DNA of 27,019 nucleotides, from positions 1 to 27,019 of IMG/VR virus record IMGVR_UViG_3300021364_000384; one strand, written 5' to 3'. Below are positions 7,204-14,573 of this stretch, in pieces; positions within the stretch are counted from its first letter, which is position 1; every line of letters starts with the position of its first letter. The DNA is from a virus. The translations under genes were made by a program, and so were the position numbers. The notes beneath the pieces were generated by a model that saw nothing but the letters and a program-made list of their open reading frames with translations, was not told where the DNA came from and searched no databases.

Positions 7204-7970
7204 TGGCAACAACATATTTAGATATAACTAACGAGGTTCTAAGAGAACTAAACGAAGTACCACTTACTGCAGCAAACTTTGCAAGTGCGATAGGACTACA
7301 AAAGTTTGTGAAAGATTCAGTCAACAAAGCATTGTTTGACATAGCTAATGAAGAACCTCAGTTGCCTTTTTTCTCAGCAGGATTAAGTGGTAGTACAGAC
7401 CCTTTTTATGGGAATGTTACAGTAGAAACAGTAGCAGGTACCAGATGGTATTTGTTAAAGTCAGGTAGTTCCAGTATTACAACAGACTATGCATCAATAG
7501 ACTGGGACGACTTTTATCTGACAACAATTAATGTCTCAGGTGAATCAGCACCTTATGTCTCACAAGGTTTGAAATATTTAGACCATGCAGACTGGGCAAG
7601 ATACTACAGAGACCAAGAAAATGAAGACGATGCAAACGGACAAAAATATGGTGAACCAAAATATGTTATACAATCACCAGATGCTAGGAAATTTGGTCTA
7701 AGTCCTATACCAGATAAAGCATACAATGTGCATTTTTATGCCTTTGACAGACCAACAGCTTTGTCAGCTTATGACGACACAATAGTTTTACCAGAACAAT
7801 ACAGTAATGTCATTACTTCAAGAACTAGATATTATGTTTGGCAATTTAAAGAATCTCCACAACAAGCAGCATTTGCTTTAGAGGACTTTAAAAAAGCTAT
7901 GAAATACATGAAGTCAAACTTAATCAATCAAGCTCCGTCAAGAATGACAGACGACAGAACTTATTTTTAA
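7203..7970 (+). CDS. Tail-tube adaptor (T7 gp11-like tail tubular protein A)
   Basis: Predicted adaptor that joins the portal to the tail nozzle in short-tailed phages. The 255-residue length and the opening TTYLDITNEVLRELNEVPLT, followed by a helix containing VKDSVNKALFDIANEEPQLPFF, fit the gp11-like adaptor family. A beta-rich middle (about 60-150) contains the strand-like GTRWYLLKSG. A later segment of the type YVIQSPDARKFGLSPIPDKAY resembles the conserved half of this family. The start overlaps the preceding stop by one base. The next gene follows after three bases, suggesting coupled expression of adaptor and tail protein. No tail terminator or sheath gene is present, consistent with a podovirus tail. 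Confidence 0.78.
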   Translation: MATTYLDITNEVLRELNEVPLTAANFASAIGLQKFVKDSVNKALFDIANEEPQLPFFSAGLSGSTDPFYGNVTVETVAGTRWYLLKSGSSSITTDYASIDWDDFYLTTINVSGESAPYVSQGLKYLDHADWARYYRDQENEDDANGQKYGEPKYVIQSPDARKFGLSPIPDKAYNVHFYAFDRPTALSAYDDTIVLPEQYSNVITSRTRYYVWQFKESPQQAAFALEDFKKAMKYMKSNLINQAPSRMTDDRTYF

Positions 7971-7973
7971 TTT

Positions 7974-9581
7974 ATGGCACGTTCACAACCTTATACAGTA
8001 GCTTGTAGTGGTGGTTTAGTTAAGTCAGCTAACTCTATAGACTTATTAAGAACTCCCGGTGCAGCCACAGTTTTACAAAACTTTGAAGTGGCTATTGAGG
8101 GTGGCTACAGAAGAATAAATGGTTTTGCTAAGTTTGGTGGTGCTAGTTCGACACAACCAACAGGAGGAGCTACTGAAATATTTGGTGTTAGACCTTATGC
8201 CGATGGAGTCGTAGTTGCAGCAGGTGATGCTTTATATTTTAGTCAAGACGGCATTACATGGTTACAGATAAATAAATTGTCTGCAACAGGTGGTGATAAT
8301 TATACTACTTTTGTTGGTAAATCACCCTCCGTAAGAACAGGACAAGAACAAGCAACTTTTGCTTTATTTGAAAGTTCTGGTATGGATTATGGTGAAATAT
8401 TTATTGCTGATAATTCTACTGCAGATATTTTTTCATTTAGAATGGAAGGTACTGGAGATTTAACAACCAGAACATTTTTTGCTAAAGAAATACAACCCAA
8501 TGGAGCCAATACTCCAGTAAGATTTATTACATCGCATGACCACCACCTAATAGCAGCAGGTGTTGAAGATGAGGAAACTACTGTTTATTACAGTGTTTAT
8601 AATGACCCTAATAACTTTACAGGAGTTGGAGCAGGAAGTGTAGCAATATCCGATACTATTGTTGGTATTAGAGGTTTCCGTGAAGACTTAATTATTTTTT
8701 GTGAAAACAGTTTACATAAATTAATAAATATAAACGATTCAGGAAATGTTAGAATTGACCCGATTGCAGAAAATGTAGGTTGTTTAAGTGGCTTTAGTAT
8801 TCAAGAGATTGGTGGTGACTTAGTATTCTTAGCACCAGATGGTATTAGAACAGTGGCTGGTACTGCAAGAATTGGTGACGTTGAGTTGGGTACAGTATCA
8901 AAACAGATACAACCGATATTGAATGAATTAGCAAGAAACGTTAATGATTATGTTATTAGTAGCATGGTGCATAGAGACAAGTCACAATATAGATTGTTTT
9001 ATAGCAATAGAGGAGCAGCAGAATCAGCTCAAAGAGGTATTATAGGAACACTAAGACCAGATGGCTTTCAATGGTCAGAAACACAAGGTATAGAAGTTAC
9101 AGCAATTGGTACAGCTTTTAATGAAATAGGTATTGAAGAACATTATCATGGCTCACAAACAGGTTACATATATGAGCATGATATTGGTGATGATTTTGAT
9201 GGTGCTAATATAGATGCTAGGTATCAGACACCTAATTACGATTATGGTGACTTTGGTACTTTAAAAACTTTACATTACATTAAAATGTCGATTGGACCAG
9301 AAAATGATATTCAACCGACACTAAGAGTTAGATTTGATTACGATAGTAATGAAATACCACAACCTGATGATATTGTTTTGGATTCTGTTCCAGCACCGGC
9401 TAATTTTGGTACAGCAATATTTGGCACAGCTAAATTCGGTGCAGCTGAACAGCCTTTAGTGAGAATACCATTAATAGGTAGTGGTTCAAGTAACAGTTTT
9501 AGGGTATTAAGTGATGATACTAATGCACCTTACATTATAAATGGATTTTATGTAGACTATATACCATCAGGAAGGAGATAA
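7974..9581 (+). CDS. Tail protein, probably nozzle or stabilising protein
   Basis: A 535-residue protein rich in beta-strand-type sequence. Its start, with NSIDLLRTPGAATVLQNFEV then EGGYRRINGFAKF, is a pattern I recall from tail proteins of marine and P22-like podoviruses that follow the gp11-like adaptor. Repeated short strands with GxxxFV and DDLIIF-type turns suggest a beta-propeller-like body. Its place between adaptor and fibre fits the nozzle (T7 gp12) or tail-stabilising (P22 gp10) role, but it is shorter than T7 gp12 (about 800 residues). There is no clear ribosome site; the ATG follows the previous stop by three bases, so translation probably depends on coupling. Confidence 0.7.
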   Translation: MARSQPYTVACSGGLVKSANSIDLLRTPGAATVLQNFEVAIEGGYRRINGFAKFGGASSTQPTGGATEIFGVRPYADGVVVAAGDALYFSQDGITWLQINKLSATGGDNYTTFVGKSPSVRTGQEQATFALFESSGMDYGEIFIADNSTADIFSFRMEGTGDLTTRTFFAKEIQPNGANTPVRFITSHDHHLIAAGVEDEETTVYYSVYNDPNNFTGVGAGSVAISDTIVGIRGFREDLIIFCENSLHKLININDSGNVRIDPIAENVGCLSGFSIQEIGGDLVFLAPDGIRTVAGTARIGDVELGTVSKQIQPILNELARNVNDYVISSMVHRDKSQYRLFYSNRGAAESAQRGIIGTLRPDGFQWSETQGIEVTAIGTAFNEIGIEEHYHGSQTGYIYEHDIGDDFDGANIDARYQTPNYDYGDFGTLKTLHYIKMSIGPENDIQPTLRVRFDYDSNEIPQPDDIVLDSVPAPANFGTAIFGTAKFGAAEQPLVRIPLIGSGSSNSFRVLSDDTNAPYIINGFYVDYIPSGRR

Positions 9582-9586
9582 AAATT

Positions 9587-12500
9587 ATGGCAGGTTATAC
9601 ACGACAAAGTACATTCGCAGATGGCGATACCATCACAGCTGCGTTATTTAACAATGAATACAATCAATTAGTAAATGCATTTAGCAATACTTCAGGACAC
9701 GCACACGATGGCACAGCAGCCAATGGTCCTGTTATAGGACTGATAGGTGATGCAGGTGAAACTGCACCAAACAATAAAGTAGTTATAGATACTACCAACA
9801 ACTACATAGAATTTTATGTTGAAGTATCTAGTAGCCCTGTTCAACAACTTTATATCGCTGATGGTGCAATAATTCCTGTCACCGATAATGACATCGACTT
9901 AGGTACTTCTTCTTTAGAATTTAAAGACTTATATATTGATGGTACTGCCACCATAGATACTCTAACAGTTGATGAAGCTGCTACAATCGGTACAACTTTA
10001 GGAGTTACTGGAGCTACCACATTATCCAGCACATTAGGTGTCACAGGTGCTACCACTCTTTCCAGCACTCTTGATGTCACAGGTGCAACAACTCTTAGCT
10101 CAACCTTAGCAGTTACTGGTACATCCACACTTACAGGTAATGTTACAACTACCAATGATTTATCAGTTGGTGGTAATCTGACTGTTACTGGTAATGCCAC
10201 CATATCTGGTAATTTGACATTTGGTGATGCCGATACCGATAGCATTACTTTGACAGCCGATGTAGCTTCCAATATTACACCAGATGTTGATGATACTTAC
10301 GACTTAGGTACAGCGACAAAACAATGGCGAAACCTTTACATAGATGGTACAGCAGAAGTCGATACTTTATCTATTGATGGCACAGCAGTTACCTCAACAG
10401 CAGCAGAACTCAATATTCTTGATGGAGTTACTGCGACAGCAGCTGAAATCAATACTTTAGATGGTATTACTGCAACTGTTGCTGAACTTAACATTCTTGA
10501 CGGAGTTACATCAACAGCTACAGAACTCAACATTGTAGATGGCGATACAGCAGCTACTGCTACCACCTTAGCAGATGCTGACAGAGTTGTTGTCAACGAT
10601 GCTGGAGTAATGAAGCAAGTTGCTCTAACAGACTTTGAAACTTATTTTGAAGGAGCTTTAGATACGCTATCAAACGTAACAACAGTTGGAGCTTTAAATG
10701 CTGGTAGCATTACGTCAGGCTTCGGAGCTATCGACAATGGCTCATCAAACATTACAACAACCGGGACTGTTACTTATGGTTCACTATCAGATGGAGTGAT
10801 AACCATTACAGCTTTTGCTGATGAAGACGATATGGTTTCAAACTCAGCAACACTAATCCCAACCCAACAATCCGTTAAAGCTTATGTCGATTCACAAGTA
10901 GCAACAGCTAATGAGCTATCAGAATTGACAGATGTTAATTTAACAACCCCTGCAGATGCTTCATTATTATTCTACGATACTACAACTTCAAAATGGATTG
11001 ACAATGTAGTGTCAGGCGATATTACTATTGCCGATACTGGTGTGGCAGCTATTAGTTCAGGTGTTATAGTCAATGACGATATTAATGCCAGTGCAGCTAT
11101 TAGTGTTTCTAAAACAGCTTTAACAGCTGGTACAGGCTTAACACTTTCTACCGACACCTTAGCCATAGATTCTACAGTGGCTACACTGACAGGCACACAG
11201 ACTTTAACTAATAAAACACTTACAAGCCCAGTGTTAAATACTGGAGTTTCAGGTACAGCTTTCTTAGATGACGATACTTTTGCTACAGCTACTGCAAGTA
11301 CCTTAGCTTCTTCGGAGTCTATTAAAGCTTATGTCGATTCTGTAGTTGGCGGTGTATCAAGCAATTCTATTGCAGATGCCGATGGCGATACCAAAATTCA
11401 AGTAGAAGAATCAGCCGATGAAGATATTATCAGATTTGATGCTGCTGCTGCCGAAATTATGACGATTGATAGCTCAGGTGTAGACATTTCAGGTGATTTA
11501 ACAGTAGATACTAATAGATTATATGTTGATTCAACAAATGATAGAGTAGGTATTGCCTTATCAACACCACCACATAGGTTTTCAGTAGGTGCAGCTAATG
11601 ATGATGGTATTGCCTTATACGATGGCACAAATGATTTAGCAACCATATTCAGAGAAAATAACGACCAAGCTAGATTCAGTTTATTAGACACTGGTACTGT
11701 CAAAGTCAGATTATCTTCAAAGCCAAGTGATGCTAATTACATCAATAATGGTGGCAACGTAGGTATTGGTACAAGTAGTCCAGACCAACTATTGCATATT
11801 TCAGCAGCAGCCGACCCAGCAATCAGAATAGAAAATACCGATACAACAGCAACAGCAGGGCAAACAATAGGTAAGATAGAATTTGAAGGACAAGATGCTT
11901 CAACAAATGCTGCTGGTGTTAGGGCATTAATAGATGCTCAGTATGCAGGAGTAGGTGGTCAAGGTAGGCTTAAATTCCAATTAGCACAAGAGAATAGTGC
12001 TAGTCTAAGCGATTCTTTACATCTTAATTATGGGCTACAGCAGTTCTTTACAAATGGCTCAGAAGCTATGCGTATTGACTCATCAGGCAACGTTTTAGTA
12101 GGCAAAACCTCTTCTGACAATGGTGCAACAGTAGGTATAGAAATGACTGCTACCGATAAGCTGTATGTAACCGATAGTGCTAGTTCTCCAATAATTGCCA
12201 ATAGATTAGCTTCTGATGGTAATGTGATTGCAGTGCAAAAAGATGGCACTTCAGTTGGTGTTATAGGCACACAAAACTGGGGTATTGGTACAACTAGTCC
12301 AGATAGAGCACTTAAAATTCATCAAGATAATGCTTACGTTTGGATTGCTGATGCAGCAGGGGGAGATGTTGGGTTTATCGGTGGAAGTGGTGCAAACGAT
12401 GGCTTAGTGCGTTTATATGAAGGCACAGGTCATACAGCTAAAGTAGAAATACACAGCAACTCTGACAGTTATTTTAATGGTGGCAACGTAGGTATTGGGA

Positions 12501-13930
12501 CAAATAGTCCTCAAGGCACACTTCATGTAAAGAATACTAGCGATAGTGCTACATTAACATCAGTAAGCGATTCTATTGTTTTAAGCCATCAATCAGGCTC
12601 ATATACAGATGGCAATTATTATGGAGTGCTTGGTTTTTCTAAAGCCAACTCAAATGGTGCTACTTTAGGTGCAGCTATTGCACCAGTAATGGATGGAACT
12701 GGTGCTGGTACTGATTTAACTTTTTCTACTGCACTTGCTGGGGGTACTTGTTTTGAGAAAATGCGTATTACAGACACAGGCAACGTAGGTATTGGTACAA
12801 CAAGTCCTTCATTCCAAAATGGTAATGCAGGTTTGCATATTGTAGATGCGACTTCTCCTGCTATTAGATTACAAGATTCAAACGCAGTTAATTCAGATTT
12901 TGAAATTTATTCACCAGATGGAGTTAATACCTTAAGAATTGCTAAAGCTGGTACAGACTTTATGTCGCTTGACAGTTCTGGAGTTGGTATTGGTACAAGT
13001 AGTATTGCTAGAGAACCACTTCATGTTCATAGGTCATCTACAGCTGATTGTCAGATTCACATGACCAATACCAGCACAGGAACTAGCTCAAGCGATGGTA
13101 TGACTATATTTGCTAATAGTACTGCATCAGGCATTTGGCAAAGAGAAAACACTTATTTCAGAATCGCAACCAACAACACAGAACGCTTGAGGATTGGGTC
13201 TACAGGACAGCTTGACATTTCACCAAGCACAGGAGTCACAGCCATTAATCTAAAAGATGGCGGAACAGGTGGCACAAACTACGGCTTTATCGGTGGCGGT
13301 AATGCTCTTAAATCAGGTGGTAGTGCTAATGACTTTTCATTTAGAACAGATACAGGAAATATTGATTTCTATACCAATGGTCAAAACTTAAGACAAAGAA
13401 TTACTTCTGGTGGAGTTACTTTAGTTAATACTACTGCAGCTTTTAGTAGTGGAACATTAGATGTGCAAGGTAGTGGTGGAAATACTGTAGAAGCTATGGG
13501 TGTTAAAAATAACAACTCTGGTTCATTCAATGTGATGATGAAGTTTTATACCAGTGCTGGTGCTGTTGGCAGAATAGACTGGGATAATACAGGTTCAGCT
13601 ATGGGCTTTACTAATCTATCGGATGGTAGGTTAAAAAATGTTACAGGTGAAGCCAAAGGTCTTGAACTTATCAATAAGTTAAATCCAGTCAAATATTATT
13701 TCAAAGACAACGATTGGGAATCAGAAGGTTTAATTGCTCAAGAAGTAGAACAAACTTTTGAAGAACTAGATATGCCTGTTAAGGGTGTAAGAAAACCAGA
13801 TGAAGATAATGAACACTACATGCTTGATTATTCTGTCTTCACAACCAACTTAATCAAAGCGGTTAAGGAATTATCAGCAGAAGTTGATAAACTTAAAAAT
13901 GAAATTAAGCTATTAAAAGGAGGAAACTAG
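9587..13930 (+). CDS. Tail fibre with C-terminal S74 self-cleaving chaperone
   Basis: The receptor-binding fibre, 1447 residues. The N-terminal 60 residues (FADGDTITAALFNNEYNQLV, then SGHAHDG with H38 and H40) form the probable tail-attachment region. A repetitive shaft follows: four 12-residue units (137-184), four 13-residue units (272-323), and several scattered NVGIGT-x-SP motifs (about residues 723-1140) that usually mark trimeric beta-helical fibres. The last 104 residues are an intramolecular chaperone of the peptidase S74 type, opening with LSDGRLK. S1345 and K1350 have the five-residue spacing of the known Ser-Lys dyad, and GLIAQEVEQ is the typical helix after it. A coiled coil ends the protein. 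The chaperone is expected to help trimerisation and then cut itself off before S1345. A good ribosome site (AAGGAG) precedes the ATG. Confidence 0.92.
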   Translation: MAGYTRQSTFADGDTITAALFNNEYNQLVNAFSNTSGHAHDGTAANGPVIGLIGDAGETAPNNKVVIDTTNNYIEFYVEVSSSPVQQLYIADGAIIPVTDNDIDLGTSSLEFKDLYIDGTATIDTLTVDEAATIGTTLGVTGATTLSSTLGVTGATTLSSTLDVTGATTLSSTLAVTGTSTLTGNVTTTNDLSVGGNLTVTGNATISGNLTFGDADTDSITLTADVASNITPDVDDTYDLGTATKQWRNLYIDGTAEVDTLSIDGTAVTSTAAELNILDGVTATAAEINTLDGITATVAELNILDGVTSTATELNIVDGDTAATATTLADADRVVVNDAGVMKQVALTDFETYFEGALDTLSNVTTVGALNAGSITSGFGAIDNGSSNITTTGTVTYGSLSDGVITITAFADEDDMVSNSATLIPTQQSVKAYVDSQVATANELSELTDVNLTTPADASLLFYDTTTSKWIDNVVSGDITIADTGVAAISSGVIVNDDINASAAISVSKTALTAGTGLTLSTDTLAIDSTVATLTGTQTLTNKTLTSPVLNTGVSGTAFLDDDTFATATASTLASSESIKAYVDSVVGGVSSNSIADADGDTKIQVEESADEDIIRFDAAAAEIMTIDSSGVDISGDLTVDTNRLYVDSTNDRVGIALSTPPHRFSVGAANDDGIALYDGTNDLATIFRENNDQARFSLLDTGTVKVRLSSKPSDANYINNGGNVGIGTSSPDQLLHISAAADPAIRIENTDTTATAGQTIGKIEFEGQDASTNAAGVRALIDAQYAGVGGQGRLKFQLAQENSASLSDSLHLNYGLQQFFTNGSEAMRIDSSGNVLVGKTSSDNGATVGIEMTATDKLYVTDSASSPIIANRLASDGNVIAVQKDGTSVGVIGTQNWGIGTTSPDRALKIHQDNAYVWIADAAGGDVGFIGGSGANDGLVRLYEGTGHTAKVEIHSNSDSYFNGGNVGIGTNSPQGTLHVKNTSDSATLTSVSDSIVLSHQSGSYTDGNYYGVLGFSKANSNGATLGAAIAPVMDGTGAGTDLTFSTALAGGTCFEKMRITDTGNVGIGTTSPSFQNGNAGLHIVDATSPAIRLQDSNAVNSDFEIYSPDGVNTLRIAKAGTDFMSLDSSGVGIGTSSIAREPLHVHRSSTADCQIHMTNTSTGTSSSDGMTIFANSTASGIWQRENTYFRIATNNTERLRIGSTGQLDISPSTGVTAINLKDGGTGGTNYGFIGGGNALKSGGSANDFSFRTDTGNIDFYTNGQNLRQRITSGGVTLVNTTAAFSSGTLDVQGSGGNTVEAMGVKNNNSGSFNVMMKFYTSAGAVGRIDWDNTGSAMGFTNLSDGRLKNVTGEAKGLELINKLNPVKYYFKDNDWESEGLIAQEVEQTFEELDMPVKGVRKPDEDNEHYMLDYSVFTTNLIKAVKELSAEVDKLKNEIKLLKGGN
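9995..10138 (+). repeat. Four 36-base units in the fibre gene
   Basis: Four tandem 12-residue units of consensus TL-x-VTGATTLSS (fibre residues 137-184). The first three are nearly identical in protein and the fourth is diverged (VTGTSTLTG). Synonymous differences between units show that they have been kept at the protein level for some time. Such units are common in trimeric fibre shafts. Confidence 0.85.
10400..10555 (+). repeat. Four 39-base units in the fibre gene
   Basis: Four tandem 13-residue units of consensus AAELNILDGVTAT (fibre residues 272-323). The ELN(I)LDG core is kept in all four. This motif is widespread in marine phage fibres and probably forms successive turns of the shaft. 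Confidence 0.85.
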
Positions 13931-13931
13931 A

Positions 13932-14300
13932 ATGGCTATATCATACTTATGGGATGTAAAACAAGTGGACACATATCCTAGCCACACAGATAGTCAAGAC
14001 CCAGCCAATACTGAGTCTGACGTAGTTTATAATGTTCACTGGAGACTAACAGGTGAAGATGATGCTAATAACGATTCAGATGGCAACCCACAAAGAGGCG
14101 AAGTCTATGGCTCAGTAGGGCTTGATGTCTCTGACTTATCAAGCTTTACAGCCTTTGCAGACTTAACAGTATCTGATGTTCAAGCTTGGGTTGAAGCAGC
14201 TTTAGGAGCTGACGAAGTACAAGCTTATAAAGATAATATTGATGCTCAGATTGCAGAGAAAGTAACACCAACATCAGTTAGCAGAGTAATAGGTAGTTAA
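13932..14300 (+). CDS. Small protein after the fibre, function unknown
   Basis: A 122-residue acidic protein. It opens with AISYLWDVKQVDTYPSHTDS, has a strand-rich first half (VVYNVHWRLTGED), and ends in helices containing VSDVQAWVEAALGADEV. I recall a phage family with this layout (start MAI-Y-W-V, then V-WVEAALG), listed as a domain of unknown function, often encoded directly after fibres. A fibre accessory or tail role is possible from position only. The ribosome site AGGAGG lies inside the end of the fibre gene, with only one base between the fibre stop and this ATG. The next gene also follows after one base. Confidence 0.75.
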   Translation: MAISYLWDVKQVDTYPSHTDSQDPANTESDVVYNVHWRLTGEDDANNDSDGNPQRGEVYGSVGLDVSDLSSFTAFADLTVSDVQAWVEAALGADEVQAYKDNIDAQIAEKVTPTSVSRVIGS

Positions 14301-14301
14301 A

Positions 14302-14553
14302 ATGGATATTCTAACACCATACATTATTTGGAATGCTTTTATAACTTTAATACTAGCTCCAATTATGTATAGTATTAGACAAAATACTTCAGAGCTTAAA
14401 AGACAAGACATATTGCTTAATAAGACTCGTGAGGAGATTGCTAAACATTATGTGACTAAAAATGAATTATTAAACAATATGGATGCAGTCATGGATAGAC
14501 TTGAAAAGCTTGATGAAAAGATTGACAAGCTATTTGAATTAAAGTATAAGTAA
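14302..14553 (+). CDS. Small membrane-anchored coiled-coil protein
   Basis: An 83-residue protein. Residues about 6-24 (YIIWNAFITLILAPIMYSI) form a single membrane segment. The rest is a charged helix with a heptad pattern: TREEIAKHYVTKNELLNNMD, then MDRLEKLDEKIDKLFEL. I recall similar proteins with the EEIA-x-x-YVTK-x-EL motif in many podoviruses; they have no assigned function. An N-terminal anchor with a long charged helix would also suit an inner-membrane spanin subunit or lysis accessory, but the gene sits far from the lysis block and the helix is short. No ribosome site is clear; it probably relies on coupling to the gene just upstream. Confidence 0.75.
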   Translation: MDILTPYIIWNAFITLILAPIMYSIRQNTSELKRQDILLNKTREEIAKHYVTKNELLNNMDAVMDRLEKLDEKIDKLFELKYK

Positions 14554-14573
14554 ATATAAAATAAGAAGGAATT

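Noticed and set aside
9850-10596. Long minus-strand frames opposite the fibre repeats
   Set aside because: Val/Ser/Thr-rich products mirror the repeated fibre codons. They are the by-product of low stop density opposite ACA/GGT-type codons.
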